The notes: generated by a model not told the origin, from the sequence alone. Positions 29,301 to 38,501 are shown, numbered from the stretch's first letter. The stretch is 64,000 bases of DNA from Microbacterium suwonense (GCF_030296555.1 NZ_AP027728.1:1178001-1242000), one strand, 5' to 3'. Program-made: numbers and translations.

Positions 29301-29758
29301 ATCAGGTCGGCACGGTCGCCGATCACGTGCCGTCGTGGAAGGCCGCGATGGCGCTCACGCTGGCGCGCACCGGATACCAGGATGAGTCCGCAGCCCTTCT
29401 TGACGAGTTCGCCGCCGACGATTTCGCGCGGATCCCGCGTGACATGCTCTGGCTGAACGGCCTGCACTACTTCGCCATGACCTGCGAGGCGCTCGGCCGC
29501 GCCGACGCCGCGGCCGCCCTGTACCGGCTGCTGCTCCCGTTCAGCGGCATGGTCGCCACCAATGCCACGATCGGCGCCGGGCCGGTCGATCTGCACCTGG
29601 GTGTGCTGGCTCGGCTGCGCGGGCAGCACGACGTCGCCGACAGACATCTGCAGGCTGCCGCCGCCCTGTGCCGTCGTATCGATTCGAAGGCGTGGTTGGC
29701 TCAGGTGGAGCAGCGCCAGGCCGCGCCCCGCACCGAACACGCCGGCTCCCCACGATAG
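26322..29758 (+). CDS. SARP-type regulator: winged helix + BTAD + STAND ATPase + TPR-like repeats, one frameshift
   Basis: Reconstructed length about 1145 residues. Residues 1-90 form an OmpR-like winged helix (VKLLLLGSVQAYVGTRQVAL, RIALARLALAGG) and about 95-250 a BTAD bundle (LDAKLFGELSERGR through LAELHAAML). After a linker with three DGPVL repeats (about 268-284) comes an ATPase: Walker A SGEPGIGKTRLAEELR near 310, Walker B LVLIIDDLQWAD near 425. The C-terminal 550 residues are helical TPR-like repeats. This is AfsR/MalT-like architecture without a C-terminal LuxR HTH. One C is missing at 27976-27979; with it LSPTGITAVIQSRIEHLSPE joins the parts. The ATG follows a TAGCCT box with an 11-base leader, so the transcript may be nearly leaderless. 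Confidence 0.83.
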
Positions 29759-29826
29759 AAACGGTGATCAGCGGCAGCCGCCCGACGAAAACGGCCCGGC
29801 CTCCGAAGAGACCGAGCCGTCAAACG

Positions 29827-29899
29827 TGCCCCCGACAGGAGTCGAACCTGCGACCTACGGTACCGGAAACCGGCGCTCTATCCACTGAGCTACGGAGGC
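29827..29899 (-). tRNA. tRNA-Arg (anticodon CCG)
   Basis: 73 bases, reading GCCTCCG at the acceptor 5' side and CGGGGGC at the 3' side with discriminator A. D-arm GCTC/GAGC, anticodon loop TTCCGGT with anticodon CCG (codon CGG), and T-arm GCAGG-TTCGACT-CCTGT are all present. CCA is not encoded. Position 4-69 is a U-G pair and position 27-43 is unpaired. Confidence 0.95.
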
Positions 29900-29959
29900 G
29901 AACCCATCGATCCTATCAGTCGCGCGCGGTGCATCCGACGTCACCGCAGACCGTAGAGG

Positions 29960-30346
29960 TCACCCGATTCCGACCGCCAGTGCCACCACCGCGAGCAGCG
30001 GCAGGGCGCCCTGCATCGCCGAGGCGCGCAGCTTCGATCGATCGGCCAGCACCAGCACCAGCGCTGCGGCCAGCATCATGCCCGTTCCGGCCAGAGCGAG
30101 CGTGACTCCCACGGTCTGCGAGCCGGCGACGACCAGCACCACGCCGAGGAATACAGTGAGCGCCAGGAACAGGTTGTAGAAGCCCTGGTTGAACGCGAGC
30201 TGTCGCATCGTCTCGGCATCCGCCTCGCTGCGCACACCGAAGAGCCGGCGTGTGGCGGGTTGCGTCCAGCGCAGTGATTCCAGGACGAAGATGAACACGT
30301 GGAAGGCGGCGGCGAGGGCCGCGAGGATGAGGCCTGCGATCAGCAT
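29960..30346 (-). CDS. DUF1304-family membrane protein
   Basis: 128 residues with four membrane helices (about 3-23, 50-70, 75-95, 106-126). The family signature is FHVFIFVLESLRWTQPATRRLFGV followed by NQGFYNLFLAL. Function unknown. ATG at 30346 is preferred over GTG at 30364 because GGAGGAG lies about 9 bases before the ATG. Confidence 0.87.
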   Translation of the reverse strand: MLIAGLILAALAAAFHVFIFVLESLRWTQPATRRLFGVRSEADAETMRQLAFNQGFYNLFLALTVFLGVVLVVAGSQTVGVTLALAGTGMMLAAALVLVLADRSKLRASAMQGALPLLAVVALAVGIG

Positions 30347-30386
30347 CCGTCGATTCTCCTCCACCGCGACCAGCGCGAGGAAGCCC

Positions 30387-31252
30387 TCAGATCAGGAACA
30401 CCGGCAGCAGCCCGGGGTTGTGCGCGTGCACGAGCACGGCGAACACGACGGCGTCGAAGAGCAGGTGCACAGTGACGACGTAGGCCAGCGAGTGCGTACG
30501 CAGAAAGATCCAGCCCTGCAGCAGCGCGAACGGGATGGTGAGCACCGGACCCCAGGCACGGTAGCCGAGCTCCCACAGGAATGACACGAACACGATCGCC
30601 TGCAGAGCGTTGGCCGCCATGTCGGGAAGGTGTCTGCGCAGCAGGGCGAAGACCGTGCAGATGAAGAACAGCTCATCCCAGATGCCGACGGCACCGACGC
30701 CCACGAACAGCCGCGCGATGAGCTCGGGAGAATCGACGACGGGCCAATTCTGATAGACGCCGCTGGTGATGAAGTAGAACGGCAGGATCAACCAGCCGAG
30801 CACCAGCACCGCCGCGAGCCACCCCCACTGCCACCGATTCCAGCGACGGTGCACACGCCACGGGAACGAGACCGCCCGGTCGCGGAAGACATACCGCGAG
30901 ACGACATACGGCACGAGCACCGCTCCCCGAGTGCGAGGGTGAAGCGCAGCATCGCGGCGTTGTCGAGCTGTGCCTCCAGCGAGATGGCGTGCACGATCAG
31001 CATCCCCGCCGCGATCAGCGCCAGATCGCGCGTGAGCGAGGGAAGGCGCCTCTCCCCAATGTCCCAGGTGGGCCGTTGCCCCGCCGACACGGTGACCGTT
31101 CTCGGTGTCCCTCGCTCGATCAGGGCCGCCACGCCGACGCCTGCGGCGATCAGCACCCAGCCGGCCCACGTCCAACCGAGCACGAAGAACGACGGCGCCG
31201 CCAGGCATACGAGCAGGGCGGGCGCCAGCCGTCGCCAGGCGGCAGAGGTCAC
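30387..31252 (-). CDS. CPBP-family (CAAX-protease-like) membrane protein, one frameshift
   Basis: About 288 residues, seven to eight membrane helices. The C-terminal domain resembles CPBP/Abi proteases: VGIWDELFFICTVFALLRRHL (motif 1 region), FVSFLWELGYRAWG, and a last motif VTVHLLFDAVVF (HxxxD). Motif 1 reads DELFF where active CPBP enzymes have EExxxR, so it may lack protease activity. One G is missing from the run at 30925-30928; adding it gives LALGGAVLVPYVVSRYVF. The GTG start at 31252 overlaps the corrected trmB stop. Role could be immunity-, secretion- or envelope-related; context does not decide. Confidence 0.72.
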
Positions 31253-31973
31253 CCCGCGGAACCCGGCGGTAGGTGAGGTCGCGGATCTCGCGTCCCTTCG
31301 CGATGCCCTTGCGCTCGAACGCGGTCATCACCCGGCCGTCGAAGCGCTCGGCCCATTCCCCGTCGAAGGCCCGCTCGAACTCGGGCGCATCGTCGAGCAC
31401 CTCGCGCATCTGCAGCGCGTAGTCCTCCCAGTCGGTGGCGAGCCGCAGCAGTCCCCCGTCGGACAGCGCGTGCGCCGCCGTGGCGGGGAAACCTGCGCGG
31501 ATCAGCCGCCGCTTGACGTGACGCTTCTTGTGCCACGGATCGGAGAAGAAGATCCACACCTCCGAGGCGGCTCCCTCGGGCAGGTACGGCGAGAGCACCT
31601 CCGGTGCGTTCGCCTCGACCAGGCGCAGGTTGCGCACGCCGGCGTTGTCGGCGTCGAGCATCGTGCGCGCGAGGCCGGCACGGAACACCTCGACGGCGAG
31701 GAAGTCGACATCAGGACGGGCGGATGCCGCCGATACGATCGCATGCCCCTGCCCGGAGCCGACCTCGACGATCAGCGGTGCGCTTCGGCCGTATGCCGCT
31801 GCCACGTCGAGTCGGGCGTCAGGATGCACGGATGTCGTGGCGATGCCCCGCGGAACATCGATCAGATAGAACGAGGACAGCTCCTCGAACGCCCTCTCCT
31901 GCCCCTCAGACATCCGGCCACTGCGGCGCACGAACGACACCGGCTCGTCACGAAAGACGCGTGGTTCTGGCAT
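31249..31973 (-). CDS. trmB: tRNA (guanine-N7-)-methyltransferase TrmB, frameshift at its stop
   Basis: Methylates G46 of tRNAs. About 241 residues from MPEPRVFRDEPVSFVRR. SAM motif LIVEVGSGQGHAIVSAA (about residue 62), and the TrmB signature IFFSDPWHKKRHVKRRLI (about 137-154). Ends ...KGREIRDLTYRRVPRG once one C is added to the run 31252-31255; without it the frame runs on into the CPBP gene. Upstream ATG/TTG codons would add 20 residues without similarity. It forms a two-gene unit with the CPBP gene. Confidence 0.92.
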
Positions 31974-32026
31974 CCCTCCAGGGTACCGGGGCCGTTCATC
32001 CGAGGCAGGGCCACGCGAACGGCCGC

Positions 32027-32866
32027 TCACGACGTCGGCTCGGTCACGAAGTCGATGAGTTCCTCGACCCGGCCCAGCAGCGCAGGCTCCAGATCACGGA
32101 ACGTCGTCACCCGCGACAGGATGCGCTGCCACGCGTGCGCGATGTCGGCCTGGTCTTCGGCCGGCCAGCCGAAGGCCCGGCAGATGCCGGTCTTCCAGTC
32201 CGTGCCGCGCGGGATCTGCGGCCAGGCGCGGATGCCCATCGCCGCCGGCGTGACGCACTGCCAGACGTCGATGTACGGATGCCCGACGATCTTGAGGTGC
32301 TTCCCGTGCGGCCCGCGCAGGATCTGCTCCACCATCCGGGTCTCCTTCGACCCGGGCACCAGGTGGTCGACGAGCACGCCGTAGCGGCGCTTCGGGCTGG
32401 GCGGCTGCTCGGCGAGCAGCCCATCGAGCAGGTCGATGCCCTGCAGGTACTCGACCACCACGCCCTCCACACGCAGATCGGCGCCCCAGACCTTCTCCAC
32501 CAGCTCGGCATCGTGCCTGCCTTCAACGAGGATGCGGCTGGGCAGCGCGATCTTGGCGCGATCGTCGGATGCGACGAAGGATCCGGAGGCCGTGCGTCGG
32601 GTGCCTTGCTGCTTCGCGGCCGGCAACGTGAGACGCACAGGCTTGCCCTCGATGAGGAACCCGCCGCCCAGAGGAAAGCTGCGCCGACGTCCCTTCCAGT
32701 CCTCCAGCTCGACCAGACCCGCCTCGACACGGGTCACCGCCCCGCAGTACCCGTCGTCGGCGACCTCGACGACGAGATCCTTCACCGCCGGCACATCGCT
32801 CGCCTTCGCGAATCCGCGCTCCCGCCATCCCGCCGCGAGCACATCGCCGCCGTACCTGTCGTCCAT
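32027..32866 (-). CDS. DUF3097 actinobacterial protein
   Basis: 279 residues. Begins DRYGGDVLAAGWRERGFAKA, which is the typical start of this actinobacteria-specific family. LPSRILVEGRHDAELVEKVWG and VVVEYLQGIDLLD follow; the EGRHD-x-ELVEKVWG stretch and the later YGVLVDHLVPGSKETRM resemble a TOPRIM-like fold, which would suggest a nucleic-acid role, but that is inference. The C-terminus GTDWKTGICRAFGW is also conserved. ATG has GGAGGG 1-2 bases upstream and a TACCCT box close by, so leaderless initiation is possible. Confidence 0.83.
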   Translation of the reverse strand: MDDRYGGDVLAAGWRERGFAKASDVPAVKDLVVEVADDGYCGAVTRVEAGLVELEDWKGRRRSFPLGGGFLIEGKPVRLTLPAAKQQGTRRTASGSFVASDDRAKIALPSRILVEGRHDAELVEKVWGADLRVEGVVVEYLQGIDLLDGLLAEQPPSPKRRYGVLVDHLVPGSKETRMVEQILRGPHGKHLKIVGHPYIDVWQCVTPAAMGIRAWPQIPRGTDWKTGICRAFGWPAEDQADIAHAWQRILSRVTTFRDLEPALLGRVEELIDFVTEPTS

Positions 32867-32989
32867 GCCCTCCAGGGTATGCGGGTCCGCGACGAGCGAA
32901 CGGCGAACTCGCCCCGGATGCTGTCGCGTGTCGGCCGCAGTGCATAGACTCGTTCCATGGGGGCGCGGCTGCCGGTCGGAGGGATCACT

Positions 32990-34998
32990 ATGCGAAATCG
33001 GTGGCTGATGCTGGCCGCGCTGCTGCTCGGCACGATTCTGGGCGGGTTCTCACTCAGCGCGGCGTCCGCGACCGCGCCGGGGCCGCTCGACAGCGGCACG
33101 CGCATCACCGATGTCAGCGGAGTCCTCACAGCGGCACAGAAGTCCGCTGCGGACGATCGCCTCTCCCAGCTCTCACGCGACACGGGCGTCGACCTCTACG
33201 TCGCCTTCGTCCCCACGTTCACGGACGCCGCCAACGATGTTGATTGGGTCAGCCGTACCGCGAACGGCAACAACTTCAACGACCGTCAGTACCTGATCGG
33301 GATCGCGACGGACCAGGGATCCTTCGCGATGGCCGGGCCCTCCAGCGGAGGCCCGATCTCCGTGACGCAGCGCTCGCAGGTCACCGATGCGATGCTGCCC
33401 TCCCTGCGCCAGCACGATTGGGCCGCGGCGATCGACGCGGCTGCAACCGAGATCCATGACATTCGCGTGGATGCACCCGCGCGCGCCGCCCAGGGCTGGA
33501 CGGTCGCTGCGATCATCGTCGCGCTCATCGTCCTTGCCATCGTCGTCGTGCTTCTGGTTCGTCGTGCACGCAAGCGGGCCGCCGAGAAGGCCAGGCGCCA
33601 AGCCGCGCTGGCCGAGCTCGCGCAGCAGGCCAGCATCGCACTGGTGCGCACCGACGATCTCGTGCGCACCAGCGAACAGGAGATGGAGTACGCCCGCGCG
33701 CAGTTCGGCGATGATGTCATCGGCGATTTCGTCACAGCCCTGGAGACATCGCGCAAGAACCTCGATGAGGCATTCTCGCTGCAGCAGAAGCTCGACGACG
33801 AGATCCCCGACACCGATAAGCAGAAGCAGGAGTGGTATGAGCGCATCCTGCAAATGTGCTCCGAGTCCACCCAGGTGCTCGAGCAGCGCAAGGCCGACTT
33901 CGACGAGCTGCGTCAGCTCGAGCAGAACGCACCCGCAGCGCTGGAGAACGTGCGGCGGCAGCGAGAAGCCGCTGGCGCCGAGATCGATCGCGCAGATCGG
34001 ATCCTCGAGTCCCTCGCCTCGACATACGCCTCCGCCGCATTCTCGGCGGTGTCCGACAACACCGCGCAGGCCCGCTCCCGCATGTCGTTCACCGACGCTC
34101 AGATCCAGTCGGCCGAACAGGCTCTCGCCTCAGGTCAGACGGGAGATGTGGCCGTCGCCGTGCGGGCCGCAGAGGGTGCCGTACAGCAGGCCACGCAGCT
34201 GGAAGACGCCGTCGAGCAGCTGCAGCATGATCTCGAAGACGCCGACGACCGCGCCGAGGCGCTGATCGCCGACCTCAACGCCGATCTGCAGACCGCGCGA
34301 GGACTGCCCGATACGCAGGGTCTGGCCGCTCACGCGATCGCGGGCACAGAGCAGGGCATCCAACTGGCGCAGAGCCAGCTCGGCTCATCCGGCCGCAATC
34401 CCGTCGAAGCCCTCCGCGTGCTCGAAGCGGCGAACACCGCCATCGACAGCGCGATTGCGCACGTCCGCGAAGAGCAGGCGAAGATCCAGCGTGCCGCGAC
34501 CATGCTGGCCAACGCGCTGCAGCGTGCCAGCGTGCAGGTGTCCTCGGCAGAGAGCTACATCCTGAATCGACGCGGCTCCGTGTTCGCCACCGCGCGCACC
34601 CGCCTCGCCGAAGCGCGGAGATCACTGGATCAGGCTCGTCATCTCGCACAGTCCGACCCCGTGCAGGCATTGTCGCTCGCTCAGCGCGCCGACCGTCTCG
34701 CCGCCGAGTCGCTGCGCCTCGCGCAGGGCGACTACGGGGACTGGGGAGGCGGAGGCGGTGACGACAGCCTCGGTGCATTCCTCGGCGGCATCCTCATCGG
34801 CCAGGCCGGCAGTCACCGCAGCAGCACCTGGGGTGGCGGCGGCTGGAGCGGAGGAGGAGGCGGACTCTTCGGGGAGGCCACAGCAGCAGCGGCAGCAGCG
34901 GCGGCTTCTTCGGCGGGAGCGGAGGCGGAGGCTTCTCCGTAGGCGGCTTCGGCGGAGGCGGGGGCGGCCACTCCGGAACAAGCGGCGGCCACTTCTGA
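32990..34998 (+). CDS. TPM-domain membrane protein with coiled coils and Gly-rich tail, one frameshift
   Basis: About 669 residues. Signal peptide (WLMLAALLLGTILGGFSLSA), then an extracytoplasmic TPM domain (about residues 35-155, ITDVSGVLTAAQKSAADDRL, QYLIGIATDQG), a membrane helix (VAAIIVALIVLAIVVVLLV, about 168-186), and a long cytoplasmic helical region with several coiled coils. The C-terminus is Gly/Ser-rich. One G is missing at 34871-34874; corrected, the tail reads GGLFGGGHSSSGSSGGFFGG and ends at 34998. GGAGGG at 32978-32983 is 7 bases before ATG 32990. The PspA-like gene follows by 82 bases, a pairing often seen in actinobacteria and suggestive of envelope-stress function. Confidence 0.85.
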
Positions 34999-35080
34999 GG
35001 ATCAGTCCACACGAACTCCCCCGGGCCACACAGCACTCATAGACGGCAAGACAACCATCCGATAAGAAAAGGAATCACAA

Positions 35081-35818
35081 ATGGCCAAGGAATCCATCTT
35101 CGGACGCATCTCCACACTCGTCCGTGCGAACATCAACTCGCTCCTCGACCAGGCTGAGGATCCGCAGAAGATGATCGACCAGCTCGTGCGCGATTACACC
35201 AACAACATCGCCGACGCCGAGTCCGCGATCGCGGAGACCATCGGCAACCTGCGTCTGCTGGAGCGCGACCACGAGGAGGACGTGCAGTCCGCCACAGAGT
35301 GGGGCAACAAGGCACTCGCCGCCAGCCGCAAGGCCGATGAGCTGCGCGCGAGCGGCAGCACCGCCGACGCCGACAAGTTCGACAGCCTCGCCAAGATCGC
35401 GCTGCAGCGCCAGATCAGCTCCGAGCGCGAAGCCCGCGCGTCCGAGCCGCAGATCGCCTCGCAGACCGAGATCGTCGACAAGCTCAAGAGCGGCCTGAAC
35501 GGCATGAAGGACAAGCTCGGCGAGCTCAAGACCAAGCGCAGCGAGCTGCTGGCGCGCGCCAAGGTCGCCGAGGCGCAGAACAAGGTGCAGGATGCCATCG
35601 GCTCGATCAACGTGCTCGACCCGACCAGCGAGCTGGGCCGATTCGAAGACAAGATCCGCCGCCAGGAGGCACTGGCCCAGGGCAAGGCCGAGATCGCCGC
35701 ATCGTCGCTCGACGCGCAGTTCGAGAGCCTCGAGGATCTCGGCGAGCTGACCGAGGTCGAGGCGCGCCTCGCCGAGCTCAAGGCCGGCAAGCCGCAGGCC
35801 GCCCTCGAATCCGAGTGA
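35081..35818 (+). CDS. PspA/IM30 (ESCRT-III-like) family protein
   Basis: 245 residues, almost entirely helical. The family opening SIFGRISTLVRANINSLLDQAEDPQKMIDQLV forms the amphipathic helix and first coil; EDKIRRQEALAQGKAEIAAS and LGELTEVEARLAELKA are near the C-terminus. PspA/Vipp1 proteins bind stressed membranes as helical polymers. It follows the TPM gene and precedes a strong hairpin. Confidence 0.93.
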   Translation: MAKESIFGRISTLVRANINSLLDQAEDPQKMIDQLVRDYTNNIADAESAIAETIGNLRLLERDHEEDVQSATEWGNKALAASRKADELRASGSTADADKFDSLAKIALQRQISSEREARASEPQIASQTEIVDKLKSGLNGMKDKLGELKTKRSELLARAKVAEAQNKVQDAIGSINVLDPTSELGRFEDKIRRQEALAQGKAEIAASSLDAQFESLEDLGELTEVEARLAELKAGKPQAALESE

Positions 35819-35824
35819 TCGGAT

Positions 35825-35856
35825 GGGTGGATGCCGCACCTCCACGGCATCCACCC
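35825..35856 (+). terminator. Perfect 12-bp hairpin after the pspA-like gene
   Basis: GGGTGGATGCCG and CGGCATCCACCC pair perfectly around an 8-base loop, 6 bases after the stop. No U-tract. It lies between pspA-like and the arginase-like gene on the same strand, so it may be a terminator or a partial attenuator. Confidence 0.7.
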
Positions 35857-35877
35857 TCCCCTCCTCCCGGAGAGACC

Positions 35878-36683
35878 ATGACCCGTTTCCTGATCGTGCC
35901 GCAGTGGCAGGGCTCTCCCGCCGCGCGTGCGATGCTGCTCGTCGATGGCGCGATGTCCATCTCCGGCGACCTGCCGAGCAGGGACACCACGGTTCTCGAC
36001 GTCCCCATGGAGGCGGGCGACTCACTCGGCACCGGAGTGCGCCGGCTCAGCTCGCTGCTGCGCGTGCGCGACCTGATCGCCGAGACCATGACGGATGCCG
36101 AGGAGCAGACCGTGATCGTCGGCGGCGACTGCAGCGTCAGCGTGTTCGCCCTGTCGACCCTCGACACCGCCGATCTCGCGGTGCTGTGGTGCGACGCGCA
36201 TCCCGACGTGAACGTCCCTTCGTCCTCACCGTCGGGTGCGTTCTCGGGGATGTCTCTGAGTGCGATCCTCGGCGAGGGGGAACCGCAGCTCGCGCTGAAT
36301 CCCGGCATTCCCGCTGAGCGGATCGTGCTGCTGGGGGCCCGCAGCATCGATGAGGGAGAGCAGTCCCGGCTGGAGTCGGTCAGCTCGCTCACCGCCGATG
36401 ACGCGCAGAACCCGGATGCGGTCGCCGCAGCGATCCGTGCCACGGGCGCCTCCCGCGTGTGGGTGCACATCGACGTGGATGTGATCGATCCCCCGGAGTT
36501 CGAGGGTGTCTCCGATGCGGAGCCGTTCGGCATCGGGGCCGCAGCTCTCGCTGCCGCGATCAAGGCGGTTCGGGCGACGACGCCCTCGCTGGTGCGACCA
36601 TCGCCGGCTTCGCGCCGCGCAGCCCTGCCGATGCCGTGCAGGACATGGGCACCATCCTGCGTCTGATCGGTGCTGTCGCGTGA
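35878..36683 (+). CDS. Arginase/agmatinase/ureohydrolase-family protein, one frameshift
   Basis: About 268 residues with the ureohydrolase metal-binding pattern: GGDCSVSVFAL (usual GGDHS has C in place of the metal His), VLWCDAHPDVN (DAHxD, about residue 105-109) and VWVHIDVDVIDPPEF (DxDxxDP, about 202). The first site is therefore altered, although some actinobacterial members share this GGDCS. Substrate unknown. The last 40 residues are shifted; one G added at 36591-36592 gives PSLGATIAGFAPRSPADAVQ. Start ATG has GGAGAG 5 bases upstream. Confidence 0.82.
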
Positions 36684-37120
36684 GCGGCGACTGGCGCGCG
36701 GAGGCCGAACGGGTACTGGAACAGGGCCGACGCTTCGATCGCCGCATCCCATCATTCCTGCTGCGCTCCCCGATCAGTCGCATCGGCTATTGGTGGGGCA
36801 CCTCGGTCGGCTGGGTGTGGGGCCTGCTGTGGAGCACGCGCCGGGTGGAGCGCCGGAACGGCCTGTGGGTGTTCCGCGGCCTGCCGAACTGGGCCTACCG
36901 GCGCGGTGGCGTGTGCGTGGGCGGTTGCTATCTGACCGGTGACGCCGACCCCTCAGACGCGGTGCTGCGCCATGAGGCCGTGCACAAGCAGCAGTGGCTG
37001 CGGTACGGCTTTCTCCTGCCGGTGCTGTATCTGTTCGCCGGTCGGAATGCGCTGCACAACCGGTTCGAGATCGAGGCTGGTTTGGAAGACGGCGGCTACG
37101 TGCGCCGCTCCCGCAGGTAG
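36680..37120 (+). CDS. Small protein with an HExxH motif, conserved hypothetical
   Basis: 146 residues. Not a named family that I can assign with confidence. A Trp-rich N-terminal half (GYWWGTSVGWVWGLLWSTRR, about residues 35-54) may associate with the membrane. The C-terminal half has CVGGCYLTGDADPSDAVLRHEAVHKQQW (split by two cysteines) with HEAVH near residue 97-101 and a following RFEIEAGLEDG whose glutamates could be the third ligand of a gluzincin-like zinc site. The GTG start overlaps the corrected stop of the arginase-like gene (GTGA), implying cotranslation. Confidence 0.7.
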   Translation: MSGDWRAEAERVLEQGRRFDRRIPSFLLRSPISRIGYWWGTSVGWVWGLLWSTRRVERRNGLWVFRGLPNWAYRRGGVCVGGCYLTGDADPSDAVLRHEAVHKQQWLRYGFLLPVLYLFAGRNALHNRFEIEAGLEDGGYVRRSRR

Positions 37121-37144
37121 CGCTCGGATCCCGCGCTCACGTGG

Positions 37145-37612
37145 TCAGAAGACCGGCAGCCCGTAGCGTGTGGGGGCATGGATCGCACTCGCCTCGACAC
37201 CGCACTGCTGCGTGAGGTGCTCGACGAGATCTGCAGTGCTCAGAAAGCCGCCCAGCAGCGTCGCCTCTGTGCGCAGTGCGCTCTCGGAGTCGTCACACAG
37301 CATCTCGTCCGCCCAGGCCGTCGCGGCACGGGTCAGCACCTCGCCTGTCGCGCGGCGGATGCCACCCCGGCGCGTGCGCGGCAGCCAGGTGACCGTCATC
37401 CGCGGCGGAGCTGTCACGATGCTGATGTCGTCCACCTCGGGAACCTCGATGAACACGCGGCCGACCGCGCACAGCGGCAGCGTCGCGAGCACGACCTCCA
37501 GCTCGGCGAGGGAGTGCTCGTCGGCGGTGATGAGGTGCTGCACCTGAGGACGACGGGATGCCCTGCGCGCAGCGCGGGTGCTTGCGCGTGCGGTCGTCTC
37601 AACGGTGCTCAT
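37145..37612 (-). CDS. SIP-domain protein (siderophore-interacting C-terminal domain)
   Basis: 155 residues corresponding to the NAD(P)H-binding C-terminal half of siderophore-interacting FAD reductases, without the FAD half: LITADEHSLAELEVVLATLP, GRVFIEVPEV, MTVTWLPRTRRGG and an RTEATLLGGFLS helix. Such stand-alone SIP domains occur in Microbacterium. A ferric-siderophore role is inferred from the domain and from the iron-box-like palindrome 22 bases upstream of the start. Confidence 0.82.
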   Translation of the reverse strand: MSTVETTARASTRAARRASRRPQVQHLITADEHSLAELEVVLATLPLCAVGRVFIEVPEVDDISIVTAPPRMTVTWLPRTRRGGIRRATGEVLTRAATAWADEMLCDDSESALRTEATLLGGFLSTADLVEHLTQQCGVEASAIHAPTRYGLPVF

Positions 37613-37633
37613 GATCTGTCCATGCTAACACCG

Positions 37634-37658
37634 GATGAAGGGTTGCCTAACCTTCATC
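37634..37658. promoter_or_regulatory. DtxR/IdeR iron-box-like palindrome
   Basis: 25-bp dyad with perfect 8-base ends GATGAAGG and CCTTCATC. On the minus strand the core reads GAAGGTTAGGCAACCCTTC, matching 13 of 19 positions of the DtxR/IdeR consensus TTAGGTTAGGCTAACCTAA. It lies directly upstream of the SIP-domain gene, which fits iron-dependent repression. Confidence 0.65.
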
Positions 37659-37688
37659 ACGAGACTCCTTCGACGAGAGGGCGTCTGC

Positions 37689-38396
37689 TCAGTCGATCAA
37701 AGCGTCGTGCAGCGCCGCCAGTTCGGCATCCGTCAGACCCGCGCTCTGCAGGTAGTCGGCGACCGACCCGTACCGTTCATCGATACCCGCCAGTAGGGCC
37801 GCCATCACCGGGGCGGGCGACTCGGTCGCCAGCTGGATCGCGTTGCGCGCATCCGTGAGGTGGGTGCGGAAGTACTCGACCACGGCCCGATTTCGCTCTA
37901 CGGGAAGCTGAGATGCGGTGAATGCGTAGTCGGCGACCACTGCATCGCGATCGGCGCCCACCGCGCTCAGAGCGAGTGCCACGGTCACCCCTGTGCGATC
38001 CTTCCCGACCGTGCAGTGCACGAGCGTCGGCTCACCCGCGGCGATCACTCGCACCGCCTCGACCAGGCGCCGGGCCGATTCATCGACAAGGTGACGATAC
38101 ATGGCGGCCAGATCCATGTTCTGCTCGAAGAAAGAGCCCACCGAACCGAGGAACAGCGGTACGCGGGTGATGGGCACCGAGCGCAGCACCGACGGCTCGG
38201 CTTCGACTTCGGCATCGTCGCGCAGATCGACGACCCGGCGCACGCGCTCGGACAGCATCGCCCGGCCCGCAGGGGTCAGCCCCGCCAGTTTCCCGGAACG
38301 CAGCAGCACACCAGGGCGCACGCGGGCCGCACCGACGGGAATTCCGCCGACGTCCCGCAGGTTGTCGACACCGGGAACGCGAATGACCGTCACCAT
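37689..38396 (-). CDS. Protein-tyrosine phosphatase (Tyr_phosphatase_3 type)
   Basis: 235 residues. Start VPGVDNLRDVGGIPVGAARVRPGVLLRSGKL is split here only for length and is the family signature NLRDVGG. The catalytic CX5R loop is VHCTVGKDRTGV (about residue 128-139), as in the MptpB-like dual-specificity/phosphoinositide phosphatases. Cytoplasmic; substrate unknown. GTG/ATG alternatives at the start differ by few residues. Confidence 0.88.
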   Translation of the reverse strand: MVTVIRVPGVDNLRDVGGIPVGAARVRPGVLLRSGKLAGLTPAGRAMLSERVRRVVDLRDDAEVEAEPSVLRSVPITRVPLFLGSVGSFFEQNMDLAAMYRHLVDESARRLVEAVRVIAAGEPTLVHCTVGKDRTGVTVALALSAVGADRDAVVADYAFTASQLPVERNRAVVEYFRTHLTDARNAIQLATESPAPVMAALLAGIDERYGSVADYLQSAGLTDAELAALHDALID

Positions 38397-38476
38397 TCCA
38401 GCCTAGGCGAGAAGCGCCGGACACCTGGAACGCACCCGAATGCAGATTGTCAATCCAATCGCCACAGCTGGACGCA

Positions 38477-38501
38477 TATTGCGCACAATACTTCATATAT
38501 T
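38477..38501 (+). promoter_or_regulatory. Candidate promoter and operator upstream of the peptide-transport operon
   Basis: The 156-base gap before the hydrolase gene is locally AT-rich, unlike its surroundings. TATTGCGCACAATA (38477-38490) is an inverted repeat with 5-base arms, and TATATT at 38496-38501 could be a -10 box. No good -35 is seen. Assignment is tentative. Confidence 0.35.
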
